Shown here piece by piece: positions 40,995 to 49,480 of a stretch of 64,000 bases of DNA. The notes beneath the pieces were generated by a model. The model did no database searches and had not been told where the DNA came from. It worked only from the letters and a program-made list of their open reading frames with translations. Origin of the DNA: an uncultured Paracoccaceae bacterium (lineage in GTDB: Bacteria > Pseudomonadota > Alphaproteobacteria > Rhodobacterales > Rhodobacteraceae); the NCBI GenBank assembly GCA_947495295.1, contig CANLYJ010000001.1, positions 1,364,001 to 1,428,000 of the forward strand, read 5' to 3'. The translations under genes and the position numbers were made by a program. Every line of letters starts with the position of its first letter. The stretch's first letter is position 1.

Positions 40995-41635
40995 TCCGCG
41001 GCTTCGATCTGGTCCATGATGTCCTTGATCACTTGCACCCACATCTCGGGCGGTTGTGCCCCGGGGACAGCGTGCTGGTTGGCCACGATGAAGGTGGGCA
41101 CGGAGTTTACGCCCATTTCCCGGCTATGTTTGTCGCGTGCCCGGATGTCATCAATATCGGCGTCAGAGGCGAGCAGTTTGGCCACCATGGACGCATCCAT
41201 TTCGGCAGTGTCGGCGATGTCCGACAGCACCTCTGCATTGCCAATGTCGCGCCCTTCGACGAAATACGCCTTGAACAACAGATCAACCACGAAGGATTGC
41301 CGCTGTTCGATCCCCGCCCAGTGGATCAGCCTGTGCGCGTCAATTGTGTTTGGCGTTTTCTTGATCGCTTCGAAATTGATATGCGCCCCGGATTTTTCGG
41401 CATGTTCGACCACAGGCGCATAGGCTTTGATCGCGGCTTCCTTGCCGCCGAACTTTCCTTCCAGATAGGCGCGCCGGTCCATCCCGCCCGCTGGCATATC
41501 CGGGTTCAGCTGAAACGGGTGCCATTCGATGCTGAACGGGTGATCGGGGAAATCCAGTAACGCCGCGTCCAGGTTGGTTTTCCCGATATAGCACCAGGGG
41601 CAGATCGGATCAGAGATGATATCAAGCTTGACCAT
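40991..41635 (-). CDS. FrnE-like DsbA-family oxidoreductase
   Basis: 214-residue cytoplasmic thioredoxin-fold protein of the DsbA/FrnE group. The active site is IISDPICPWCYIGK with Cys12 and Cys15, and the cis-Pro is in GVNSVPTFIVANQ. No signal peptide is present, matching FrnE rather than periplasmic DsbA; 2-hydroxychromene-2-carboxylate isomerases are relatives but have Ser in the motif. The ATG at 41635 overlaps the synthetase 3' end by 14 bases. Confidence 0.87.
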   Translation of the reverse strand: MVKLDIISDPICPWCYIGKTNLDAALLDFPDHPFSIEWHPFQLNPDMPAGGMDRRAYLEGKFGGKEAAIKAYAPVVEHAEKSGAHINFEAIKKTPNTIDAHRLIHWAGIEQRQSFVVDLLFKAYFVEGRDIGNAEVLSDIADTAEMDASMVAKLLASDADIDDIRARDKHSREMGVNSVPTFIVANQHAVPGAQPPEMWVQVIKDIMDQIEAAE

Positions 41636-43124
41636 GTGCGGCCTCCCATTCCTGGCGCAGTTGGCGTCGGAGTAATTTGTTGTTTGCCCCACGGGGCAGG
41701 CTGGTTTTGGCGATATAGAGCCGTGGGCATTTATACCCTGCCAGCCGCGTCTGCATGAATGCGCGCAGCTCTTCTTCCTCTATCATGTCTGTGGCGACAT
41801 AAAAGGCCGCAATCAGGCTGGTATCTGTGCGCAGTTGCACAGCACAGGCTGCGGCCTCTGATATCGCGGGATGGGCGGTCAGCGCGTCCTCGACCTCTAC
41901 CGGGCTGACGCGGTAGCCGCCTGCGTTCATCATATCATCAGTCCGCCCGGCATAGCTGATCGCGCCTGTATCGTTCATGATCCCGATATCGCCAGTCAGG
42001 AACCAATCACCCTGAAACCGCGCGGCGGTTTCATCGGGTGCATCGTGATAGCCCAGCATCAGCCCCGGGTCGTCGCGGTGAATGCCGATGATGCCGGGGG
42101 TGCCGTTCGCAACGGAACCGTTGCCGTCGACAAGCGCCACGCGCCGACCGGTTTGTGCAAACCCGATACTGCCTGCTGGTGCGGGTCTATCGGGACTGCC
42201 AGAGATGAAGGTGGAGCATTCGGACATGCCGAACGCCTCATGCACCAGCGTGCCGGTGCTGGTTTGCCAGTGGTCGCGTAATGAGGTCGCCATCTTTTCC
42301 CCGGCGGATAGACCGTGCCGGAGGTTTGGTAAGGCCGGCAGCGGATTGCGCAGTAGCCGTCGATAGACACCCGGTGCTGCGGCAAAGATGGTCGCATTTG
42401 TGTTGCGGATCAGCGGCCCGAGTGTTTCGGCATGTGTTCCATCGGCGGGGATCAGTGCCGTTGCCCCAACCGACCATGGGTCCATCAAACCCGTACCCAG
42501 CGTGTAGGTCCAGTTAAACGCACCTGCATGCATCAGCCGGTCAGTTTCCGTCAGCCCATACCAGCCATCCCACATCATCCGCCGCGCCCAGATTGCCCGA
42601 TGGGCGTGGACCACCGCGCGCGGCTGGCCGGAGGTGCCCGAGGTAAAGACGATATAGGCAGGCCTGTTGGGGTCGCCCATGGCGTAGGGGGCCGGTGGTA
42701 GGGACCAGAAATCGCGCAGTTGCTGCGTTTTGATCAGCGGCCCGATATTCTTGGCCTTACCGGTGGGGTGGACCGTCAGCGCCGGTTTGATCGTGGCATA
42801 GACCATGGCCAGTTCCCGCGCGGTCAGTTGCGATGAGACGGGCACGGGGATGATCCCGGCCGCAATCGCCCCCAGATAGGTGATCGGGAATTCGGGCACA
42901 TTGCCCAATTGCAGCAGGATACGGTCGCCCGCTGCCACGCCCTGATTACGCAACCCCGTTGCCGTGCCCAGCACCGCCGCCTTGATCTGGGCATAGCTGA
43001 AACTTTCGCCGCTGACGCCGACGATCTGCAAGGCCGTTTTGCTGCCAAGCCTGTCAGCATGGGCAAGAACATGCGCCGCCATGTTGAAATGGGCGGGGGC
43101 AGGGGTGTCGGGGATGATGCGCAT
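41622..43124 (-). CDS. AMP-binding acyl-CoA synthetase
   Basis: 500-residue adenylate-forming enzyme. Motifs: A3 YIVFTSGTSGQPRAVVH, A5 HEAFGMSECSTFISG, A7 WFLTGDIGIMNDTGAISYAGRTDDM, and A10 PRGANNKLLRRQL with the catalytic Lys. GGYRVSPVEVEDAL marks the C-terminal lid hinge. The benzoate-CoA ligase/medium-chain type is most similar in feel, but the acid cannot be stated. It is the first gene of a three-gene operon and divergent from an XRE-cupin regulator, which probably controls it. Confidence 0.88.
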   Translation of the reverse strand: MRIIPDTPAPAHFNMAAHVLAHADRLGSKTALQIVGVSGESFSYAQIKAAVLGTATGLRNQGVAAGDRILLQLGNVPEFPITYLGAIAAGIIPVPVSSQLTARELAMVYATIKPALTVHPTGKAKNIGPLIKTQQLRDFWSLPPAPYAMGDPNRPAYIVFTSGTSGQPRAVVHAHRAIWARRMMWDGWYGLTETDRLMHAGAFNWTYTLGTGLMDPWSVGATALIPADGTHAETLGPLIRNTNATIFAAAPGVYRRLLRNPLPALPNLRHGLSAGEKMATSLRDHWQTSTGTLVHEAFGMSECSTFISGSPDRPAPAGSIGFAQTGRRVALVDGNGSVANGTPGIIGIHRDDPGLMLGYHDAPDETAARFQGDWFLTGDIGIMNDTGAISYAGRTDDMMNAGGYRVSPVEVEDALTAHPAISEAAACAVQLRTDTSLIAAFYVATDMIEEEELRAFMQTRLAGYKCPRLYIAKTSLPRGANNKLLRRQLRQEWEAAHGQA

Positions 43125-43188
43125 GACCTTCGGCTACGCCTGTGGCGGACGAGTTGCAAGATCGTGGACCTGCCCTTATCACATGCGC

Positions 43189-43812
43189 ATGTCAGAAAAT
43201 GCCCCTCATAGCCTGATCCGCATCGCCCATGAGAATGGGGATAGTTCCGTGGCCCCGCCGCTGGATCTGGGTGCGCGTGTGCGTGAATTGCGCAAGGCGC
43301 GCGACTGGACCTTGGAACAGGCGGCCCAGCAGGCGGGGTTGGCCCGGTCGACCTTGTCCAAGATCGAAAATGGTCAGATGTCGCCCACATATGACGCATT
43401 GAAAAAGCTGGCCGTTGGGTTGGAGATTTCAGTGCCGCAGCTGTTTACCCCACCCTCCAAGGGCCAGGTGAATGGCCGCATGGCGGTCACCAAATCGGGT
43501 GATGCGGTGCAGCAGATCACCACAACTTACGAGCATGATCTGCTGGCCAATGCGTTGACATCAAAGAAAATGTTACCTTACCGCGCCCGTGTTCGCGCCC
43601 GCCAGATGGAGGATTTCGATGGCTGGGTCCGCCATGATGGTGAGGAATTTCTATATGTGCTGACGGGCCGTGTCCGGTTGTATTCGGAATTCTATGAGCC
43701 GGTGGAGCTGAGCCGGGGCGACAGCGCCTATTACGATGCCGCCATGGGCCATAATGTCGTGTCGGTCAGTGCAGAGGATGCGACGATCCTTTGGGTGACG
43801 TCGCTTACCTGA
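43189..43812 (+). CDS. XRE-family regulator with cupin domain
   Basis: 207 residues. The N-terminal helix-turn-helix is LGARVRELRKARDWTLEQAAQQAGLARSTLSKIENGQMSPTYDALKKLA (about 22-70); the C-terminal cupin is GWVRHDGEEFLYVLTGRVRLYSEFYEPVELSRGDSAYYDAAMGHNVVS. Such regulators sense small carboxylic or amino compounds. ATG at 43189 or 43183 may be the start; neither has a good ribosome site. It is divergent from the acyl-CoA synthetase operon over 64 bases and convergent with aqpS. Confidence 0.9.
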   Translation: MSENAPHSLIRIAHENGDSSVAPPLDLGARVRELRKARDWTLEQAAQQAGLARSTLSKIENGQMSPTYDALKKLAVGLEISVPQLFTPPSKGQVNGRMAVTKSGDAVQQITTTYEHDLLANALTSKKMLPYRARVRARQMEDFDGWVRHDGEEFLYVLTGRVRLYSEFYEPVELSRGDSAYYDAAMGHNVVSVSAEDATILWVTSLT

Positions 43813-44452
43813 ACTGCTTTGGCAGGATGATTGCCGCAATCCCAACGCCGATGATCTGCATCGCGATGAACATTGGAATATGGGCCGGGTTGATCCCGGC
43901 GAACGTGTCGCTGAACCCGCGTGCGATGGTCACCGCCGGATTGGCGAAGCTGGTCGATGACGTGAACCAGTAGGCCCCGGTGATGTAGAGCGCCACAAGC
44001 GTCGGCACGGCGTCGGGTTTGTTCTTGATCCCGCCGAAGATCACGAAAAGCAGGCCGAATGTGGCCAGAACCTCGGAAAACCATTGTGCGGTGCCGGTCC
44101 GGTTGGTGGTGGAGGCTTGCAGGACGTCCAGATCGAACATGATGTGGCAGGCCCAGACCCCAAGGATCCCGCCGATGATCTGCACAACAACGAAAGCGGT
44201 GGCGACGCCCGGTGTGATTTCGCGCCGGATCAGGAAGGCCAATGTAACGGCAGGGTTGAAATGCGCGCCCGAGATCGGGCCCAGCGTTGTGATGATAAAG
44301 TAGAGCGTGCAGCCGGTGGCGATGGCATTGGCCAGCAGGGCGATGGCCACGTTGCCGCCTGCCAATGCTTCGCCCATGATGCCAGAGCCGACAACGCCGA
44401 TTAGCAGGAAGGCGGTGCCGATAAATTCGGCCAAGAGCTTTTGATTGGTCAT
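43805..44452 (-). CDS. aqpS: Aquaglyceroporin of the arsenite-efflux (AqpS) type
   Basis: 215-residue MIP channel with six spans and two half-helices, HFNPAVTLA and FANPAVTIA, each with an intact NPA box. It is coupled to arsC by an ATGA overlap. In Sinorhizobium meliloti the aqpS-arsC arrangement gives arsenate resistance: ArsC reduces arsenate and AqpS lets arsenite flow out. The same role is inferred here from context. No arsR or arsB gene is adjacent. Confidence 0.85.
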   Translation of the reverse strand: MTNQKLLAEFIGTAFLLIGVVGSGIMGEALAGGNVAIALLANAIATGCTLYFIITTLGPISGAHFNPAVTLAFLIRREITPGVATAFVVVQIIGGILGVWACHIMFDLDVLQASTTNRTGTAQWFSEVLATFGLLFVIFGGIKNKPDAVPTLVALYITGAYWFTSSTSFANPAVTIARGFSDTFAGINPAHIPMFIAMQIIGVGIAAIILPKQFR

Positions 44453-44919
44453 CCGCCGATCCTGTTGAGTTCCGTTTGCAGATCGTCCTGCGACAGATCC
44501 TCAAACGGGATAGCGAGCAGTTGTTCGGCCCGCGCCGCAAGCAGGTCATAGGCTGTGGCGAAAGCGGCGGGTTGGTCTGCAGTGCTGGCGGCGGCGGGGT
44601 CTTCCACACCCCAATGCGCGCGTAAGGGCGCGCCGGGCCAATAGGGGCATTCTTCGGCGGCAGCGGAACCACAGACGGTGATGACGGCATCCATGACCGG
44701 CGCGTCCGGTTTGGCGTAGTCATCCCAGCTTTGCGATGTCAGCCCATCGGTGGGAAAGCCTTTGTCCGCCAGCAGTGCAATGGATTGCGGATGGACCTGC
44801 CCGGCGGGTTTGGACCCGGCTGACCACGCTTTGATACGTCCGTCGGAACGATGGGTCAGGATTGATTCAAGCAGGATGGAACGTGCGGAGTTGCCGGTGC
44901 AGAGGACGAGGATATTCAT
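44449..44919 (-). CDS. arsC: Arsenate reductase, low-molecular-weight phosphatase type
   Basis: 156 residues. The P-loop LCTGNSARS has catalytic Cys7 and Arg13, the C(X)5R pattern of thioredoxin-type or glutaredoxin-type ArsC enzymes built on the low-molecular-weight tyrosine phosphatase fold. SQSWDDYAKPDAPVMDAVITVCGSAAAEECPYWPG carries the resolving Cys pair region and matches ArsC rather than a phosphatase. It is coupled to aqpS. A long hairpin lies between it and the upstream peptide-binding protein gene. Confidence 0.9.
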   Translation of the reverse strand: MNILVLCTGNSARSILLESILTHRSDGRIKAWSAGSKPAGQVHPQSIALLADKGFPTDGLTSQSWDDYAKPDAPVMDAVITVCGSAAAEECPYWPGAPLRAHWGVEDPAAASTADQPAAFATAYDLLAARAEQLLAIPFEDLSQDDLQTELNRIGG

Positions 44920-44938
44920 ATTGGCCTTTTGATCTTTT

Positions 44939-44984
44939 CGCCCCGCCTATGGGTCAATTGTAACAGACCCATGACGGCGGGGCG
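44939..44984. terminator. Long two-part hairpin between binding-protein gene and arsC
   Basis: Outer arms CGCCCCGCC (44939-44947) and GGCGGGGCG (44976-44984) and inner arms ATGGGTC (44949-44955) and GACCCAT (44966-44972) form one stem with a small asymmetric loop. It lies seven bases after the stop of the binding-protein gene. No T-run follows, so it may stop or stabilise the message without being a classic terminator. Confidence 0.6.
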
Positions 44985-44991
44985 ACAGTGC

Positions 44992-46806
44992 CTATTCCTC
45001 GTACCACCAGACATCCGGCTGCCAGCCCGGCCAATCACCGAAGATGGGCAAGTTTTCGGGGTATTTCAGTTCCTTGGCATGGGCGACGCGACTGATGTTC
45101 CACTGGTAGATCGGGATCACGTAACGCCCGGATGTCAGCACCCGGTCGAGTGCTTTGACCGCTGCGACAAAGTCATCCTGACTTTCAGAGGTCAGCAACC
45201 GCCCGATCATCGCATCCACCGCAGGCGATTTGACCCCCATCAGATTGCGCCCGCCCGGGGCATCGGCATCTTCGGACCCGTAGTAATTATACTGCTCATT
45301 ACCGGGGGAGAGTGAGACGCCGCGCCGGTAATAGGTCATGTCGAACTGATAGGCGTCCGTGCGCTCCTTAAACTGTGCGCTGTCGGCCACCGTGACGGTG
45401 GGGGTGACCCCGATCCGCGAGAGGGATTCGACGAACATGTCGATCATCGCCTGATTTTCGGACGACCCTTGCTTGAGCAGGATGTCGAACGTGAAGGGTT
45501 CGCCATCCGCATTCTTCATTGCGCCGTCCTGAATGGTCCAGCCTGCGGCCTCCATCTGTGCCAATGCGGCGGCAGTGCCTGCGCGGTTGCGTTCTGATCC
45601 GTCGCCGGCTGGCAGGGTGTAACCTTCTAGCGCGCCGGGCAGCAGGTCAGCCGCAAAGGGTTGTAGGAATTCGGCCACGCGGCCCTCTGCCGGGCCGTCG
45701 GACATCGCAAGCGGCGAGTTTGACCAATAAGAGGTGATGCGCGGCTGTTGCGAATCCGTCATGGCCTCGTTGATGAATTCGAAGTTGAACACATGCAGCA
45801 TCGCATCGCGCACCTGCCAGTCGCTGAACTGGTCGCGGCGCGTGTTCATCACAAATCCGGTCATGCCCGATGGCCGTTCATGCGGCAGGATGGATTTGAC
45901 GACATCGCCATCCTGAATGGCTGGGAAATTGTACTGGCTGTCCCAGCGCACAACGTTGAATTCACGGTTGGAGTTCACTTCGCCGACCTTGAACGCCTCG
46001 AACGCGGCGGTTTCATCGCCGAAGAATTCCAGCCGGACCTCATCAATATTGTTGGTGCCGACGCGGAAAGGGACATCCTTGCCCCAATAGTCCGGGTTGC
46101 GGCGCAGCGATACGAAACGACCGGGTTCAAAGTCATCAATCACGTAGGGTGCAGAGGTGATCGGCACGATTTCGGTTGTGCTTTCTTCGAAATTGACACC
46201 ATCCCACTGTGCTTTCTTCAGGATCGGGCGCATACCTGCGAGCAGGGCCAGTTCGCGATCCTCGACGTTGAAGGTGAACCGCACCGTGCGGTCGCCGGTT
46301 TGTTCGAGGCTTTCAACCTTGGACCAGAAACCCAAGTAACGCGGGTGCCCCACGGTGCCGAGCGTCTCATAGGACCACATCACATCTTCGACTGTGACAG
46401 GGCTGCCGTCAGAGAACATCGCGCCTTCACGCAAGGTGAATTCAACCCATTCGCGATTCGGCCCGGTTTCAATCGATTCGGCCAGAACACCGTAGAGCGC
46501 GAAGGGTTCGTCAAGGCTGCGCCCCATAAAGCTTTCGCCTAAGAAGAACCGCAACTGCCATGGCACCGACCCTTTGCGGATAAAAGGATTGAGGCTGTCG
46601 AAGCTGCCGACCTCTGCGGTGACGATCTGCCCGCCGGTAGGTGCATCGGGGTTTGCGTAGGGCAGGGACACAAAATCAGGTGGCAGGGCCGGGTCACCAT
46701 ACATAGCTATGCCATGCTGCGGTTCGGCATGCGCCCATGTTGCGGCGGCCATGATGGCCAGTGCGGCCGTCAGACTGTGTCGTTTTCTTGTGATTGCTGC
46801 CGTCAT
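44992..46806 (-). CDS. Periplasmic oligopeptide-binding protein of an ABC importer
   Basis: 604-residue family 5 solute-binding protein. A signal peptide (TRKRHSLTAALAIMAAATWAHAE) leads into PQHGIAMYGDPALPPDFVSLPYANPDAPTGG, typical of the YejA-like group. The family landmark FTLREGAMFSDGSPVTVEDVMWSYETL lies near residue 125, and SLRRNPDYWG follows. The ATG at 46806 has a GGGGGAT ribosome site nine bases upstream and starts the signal peptide; a frame start at 46875 is rejected. No permease or ATPase gene is adjacent, so it is an orphan here. Confidence 0.88.
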   Translation of the reverse strand: MTAAITRKRHSLTAALAIMAAATWAHAEPQHGIAMYGDPALPPDFVSLPYANPDAPTGGQIVTAEVGSFDSLNPFIRKGSVPWQLRFFLGESFMGRSLDEPFALYGVLAESIETGPNREWVEFTLREGAMFSDGSPVTVEDVMWSYETLGTVGHPRYLGFWSKVESLEQTGDRTVRFTFNVEDRELALLAGMRPILKKAQWDGVNFEESTTEIVPITSAPYVIDDFEPGRFVSLRRNPDYWGKDVPFRVGTNNIDEVRLEFFGDETAAFEAFKVGEVNSNREFNVVRWDSQYNFPAIQDGDVVKSILPHERPSGMTGFVMNTRRDQFSDWQVRDAMLHVFNFEFINEAMTDSQQPRITSYWSNSPLAMSDGPAEGRVAEFLQPFAADLLPGALEGYTLPAGDGSERNRAGTAAALAQMEAAGWTIQDGAMKNADGEPFTFDILLKQGSSENQAMIDMFVESLSRIGVTPTVTVADSAQFKERTDAYQFDMTYYRRGVSLSPGNEQYNYYGSEDADAPGGRNLMGVKSPAVDAMIGRLLTSESQDDFVAAVKALDRVLTSGRYVIPIYQWNISRVAHAKELKYPENLPIFGDWPGWQPDVWWYEE

Positions 46807-46883
46807 CGCGCTCAAATCCCCCGGTTCATGATTGTTGTTGGGGCTGATGGTAAAGATGCTTTTCAACCTTTTCAAACTTTTAG

Positions 46884-46913
46884 CTTGGAGCCGCGCAAGT
46901 CATTGCTTATAAA
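46884..46913 (+). promoter_or_regulatory. Candidate promoter of a small RNA
   Basis: CTTGGA (46884-46889), 18 bases, then TATAAA (46908-46913). Transcription would start near 46920 and end at the terminator 46968-46994. Confidence 0.4.
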
Positions 46914-46919
46914 GGGGTC

Positions 46920-46994
46920 ACTGCTCGATAGGTTTCTTGCCTGTATGAAACCTGCCTCAATAACTTTACGCCCGCCTTGTGCGGGCGTTTTTTT
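46920..46994 (+). ncRNA. Candidate small RNA of about 75 nt
   Basis: The 269-base gap 46807-47075 holds a plus-strand Rho-independent terminator (ACGCCCGC/GCGGGCGT at 46968-46988, loop CTTGT, seven T to 46994) although no plus-strand gene lies upstream within reach. Before it is a perfect seven-base hairpin AGGTTTC/GAAACCT (46930-46953) and, 5' of that, a promoter-like pair. A free-standing promoter, hairpin and terminator are the build of an sRNA. The alternative is a leader/attenuator of bdhA, whose start lies 82 bases past the terminator. The exact 5' end is a guess. Confidence 0.5.
46968..46994 (+). terminator. Rho-independent terminator before bdhA
   Basis: Eight-base perfect GC-rich arms (46968-46975 and 46981-46988), five-base loop and seven T. 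It would end the candidate small RNA or attenuate bdhA. Confidence 0.85.
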
Positions 46995-47075
46995 GTTGGG
47001 CCTATGGAACCTCGGGTGCCTTTTGCAGTTGCAGCATATAGACTGAGTCGCAACACCAAAGAATCGGAGCAAGAG

Positions 47076-47849
47076 ATGTCCCTGACAGGAAAAACCGCCG
47101 TTATCACCGGATCAAATTCAGGTATCGGGCTGGGCGTGGCCCGCGAATTGGCCAAGGCGGGCGCAAATGTTGTCCTGAATTCCTTTACCGACCGCGATGA
47201 AGATCACGCATTGGCCGCCGAGATTGCCGATGTGACCGGGGTTGAGGCGAAATATGTGCAGGCGGATATGTCCAAGGCCGAGGATTGCCGCCGTTTGATT
47301 GTGGCCGCAGGCGGTTGCGACATTCTGGTGAATAATGCGGGTATTCAGCATGTCGCCCCGGTGCAGGAATTTCCAACCGAAAAGTGGGAGGCGATTATTG
47401 CGATCAATCTGTCATCTGCGTTTCACACCATCGCCGCTGCCGTGACCGGCATGCGCGAAGGTGGTTATGGCCGGATTATCAACATCGCATCTGCCCATGG
47501 CCTGACCGCGTCCCCCTATAAATCCGCCTATGTCGCGGCGAAACATGGGATCGTCGGCCTGACCAAGACGATTGGATTGGAAACCGCCCAAGACCCGATT
47601 ACCTGCAATGCCATCTGCCCCGGTTACGTGCTGACCCCGCTGGTGGAAAGCCAGATCCCGGACACGATGAAAGAATACAACATGTCCCGCGAGGACGTGA
47701 TCAAGAACGTGATGCTGGAACGTCAACCGTCCAAGGAATTTGCCACGGTCGAACAGTTGGGTGGCACGGCGGTTTATCTTTGTTCTGATGCTGCAGCACA
47801 GGTCACCGGCACCACCATCAGCGTCGATGGTGGCTGGACCGCGTTATGA
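47076..47849 (+). CDS. bdhA: D-3-hydroxybutyrate dehydrogenase
   Basis: 257-residue short-chain dehydrogenase converting 3-hydroxybutyrate to acetoacetate in polyhydroxybutyrate use. The NAD site is ITGSNSGIGLGVA, then NNAGIQHVAPVQEFP, the catalytic Ser of INIASAHGLTASPYKSAYVAAKHG with Tyr and Lys (YVAAKHG), and a C-terminal VTGTTISVDGGWTAL. GIQHVAPVQEFP and SAHGLTASPYKSAY are typical for this enzyme. The ATG at 47076 follows GGAGCAAGAG. It is coupled by an ATGA overlap to a patatin gene. Confidence 0.93.
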   Translation: MSLTGKTAVITGSNSGIGLGVARELAKAGANVVLNSFTDRDEDHALAAEIADVTGVEAKYVQADMSKAEDCRRLIVAAGGCDILVNNAGIQHVAPVQEFPTEKWEAIIAINLSSAFHTIAAAVTGMREGGYGRIINIASAHGLTASPYKSAYVAAKHGIVGLTKTIGLETAQDPITCNAICPGYVLTPLVESQIPDTMKEYNMSREDVIKNVMLERQPSKEFATVEQLGGTAVYLCSDAAAQVTGTTISVDGGWTAL

Positions 47850-48877
47850 AGCGCATCAACCTAGCACTGCAGGGCGGCGGCGCGCATGGGGCGTTCACCT
47901 GGGGTGTGCTATGTGCGTTGTTGCATGACGAAGATATTGAAATCGCGGCGATTTCCGGCACATCAGCAGGGGCGCTGAATGCCGCTGCGTTGAAATCCGG
48001 CTGGGTCGCCAATGGGCGCGAGGGCGCTCTGGCCAATCTCGAATGGTTGTGGGGGCAGGTGGGTGCCATCACCGATCCGCATTTTGGTGAATGGGTGTCA
48101 TCGTTTTCGTCTACCGCGCATTTTTGGGCCAAGGCGATGGAGTATTCGCCTGCCTATGCCGCCTTTGACATGACGACCCGGATGTTTTCGCCCTATGTTT
48201 ACGGCCCAACCATGCGCAACCCGTTGGAACATATCGTGCGCGAATTTCACTATGACGAAGTTTGCGCCAATGAAGGGCCTGACCTGCATATTTGTGCCAC
48301 CAATGTACGCAGCGGCAAGATCAGGGTGTTTACGGGCGATGAGATCATGCCAGAGGTGATCATGGCCTCTGCCTGTTTGCCGAGCCTGTTTCAGGCGGTT
48401 GAGTTTACCGACCCCAAGACCGGCCAGACAGAGGCGTTTTGGGATGGTGGATATACTGGCAATCCTGCTCTTTTCCCTTTATTTACCAATGATTTGCCGG
48501 ACGATATTCTGATCGTGAATATCAATCCGTTACATCGTGATGACCTGCCAATGGACAGCCAATCCATTCAGAACCGGGTGAACGAGATCAGCTTTAACAG
48601 CTCGCTTTTGCGCGAGTTGCGGGCGATTGATTTTGTGAAGCGGTTGCTGGCGGATGGGTCGATCAAGAAGGGCACGATGAAGAATGTGCTGGTCCATATG
48701 ATCGCCGATGACGGGTTGATGAACGAGCTGAACGTGGCAACCAAGACGATCCCGAATGCTGTCGTTCTGGCCCGCTTGAAGGAAGCCGGAGAGGCTGCGG
48801 CGGATGCGTTTTTGAAGGCGCATAAGGCCGATTTGAACAAGAAAAGCACCGTCAATCTGACGGATATGTTCAGCTAA
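47846..48877 (+). CDS. Patatin-like phospholipase, possibly a PHB hydrolase
   Basis: 343 residues. The oxyanion loop is LQGGGAHGAF (9-17), the nucleophile is Ser40 in ISGTSAGALNA, and the catalytic Asp200 is in FWDGGYTGNP, completing the Ser-Asp dyad of patatins. No signal peptide, so it is cytoplasmic. Coupling to bdhA, which uses the monomer of polyhydroxybutyrate, suggests action on PHB granules or their lipid shell; this is inference from context. The 3' end overlaps the convergent LysE gene by eight bases. Confidence 0.88.
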   Translation: MKRINLALQGGGAHGAFTWGVLCALLHDEDIEIAAISGTSAGALNAAALKSGWVANGREGALANLEWLWGQVGAITDPHFGEWVSSFSSTAHFWAKAMEYSPAYAAFDMTTRMFSPYVYGPTMRNPLEHIVREFHYDEVCANEGPDLHICATNVRSGKIRVFTGDEIMPEVIMASACLPSLFQAVEFTDPKTGQTEAFWDGGYTGNPALFPLFTNDLPDDILIVNINPLHRDDLPMDSQSIQNRVNEISFNSSLLRELRAIDFVKRLLADGSIKKGTMKNVLVHMIADDGLMNELNVATKTIPNAVVLARLKEAGEAAADAFLKAHKADLNKKSTVNLTDMFS

Positions 48878-49475
48878 GCAGTTTTGCCGCCAGCGCCCAC
48901 ATCACCAAGCCGATGATCACGTCAAGGATGCGCCATGCCCGGGCCGATTGCATGACCGGGGCCAGTAGCCGCGCGCCGTAACCCAATCCAAAGAAGAACA
49001 CGAATGAAGACGTGACCGCGCCAATCCCAAAGGCTGTGCGCGGTCCGCCTGCGGGGAATTCGGTGGAGATGGCCCCGATCAGGGCCAATGTGTCCAGATA
49101 GACATGCGGATTGAGCCATGTGAACGCGGCACCGGTGGCCAACGTGGCCCAAAGCCCGGCGGATTGGCCTGAGAGTTGCATTGCATATTGCCCGTCCCAT
49201 GCCGCCCAGAACCGCATCAGGCCATAGACGGCGAGGAATGCGGCGCCGCCCCAGGCCATATAGGTCGGCAGGTTGGGGTAGAGATCGACGATATAACCGA
49301 AACCCAGCACACCTGCGGTGATCAGTATCGCATCGGACGCAGCACATAGCAGGCAGAGCCAGAACACATGCGCCTTGGCCAACCCTTGCCGCAGCACAAA
49401 GGCATTTTGCGCCCCGATCGCAAGGATCAGCGCAAAGGCGGTTGCAAAACCGGTCGCGGCGGGACTGAACAGCAT
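48870..49475 (-). CDS. LysE/ArgO-family amino-acid exporter
   Basis: 201-residue membrane protein with about six spans. Family features: ALILAIGAQNAFVLRQGLA (span 1 and loop), CAASDAILITAGVLG, WGGAAFLAVYGLMRFWAAW, and GAAFTWLNPHVYLDTLALIGAIS with the NPHxYLD motif. ArgO/LysE proteins export basic amino acids such as arginine and lysine; substrate not tested. It is followed by five bases and then the DUF502 stop on the same strand, so they may share a transcript. Confidence 0.88.
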   Translation of the reverse strand: MLFSPAATGFATAFALILAIGAQNAFVLRQGLAKAHVFWLCLLCAASDAILITAGVLGFGYIVDLYPNLPTYMAWGGAAFLAVYGLMRFWAAWDGQYAMQLSGQSAGLWATLATGAAFTWLNPHVYLDTLALIGAISTEFPAGGPRTAFGIGAVTSSFVFFFGLGYGARLLAPVMQSARAWRILDVIIGLVMWALAAKLLS

Positions 49476-49480
49476 TGCTG

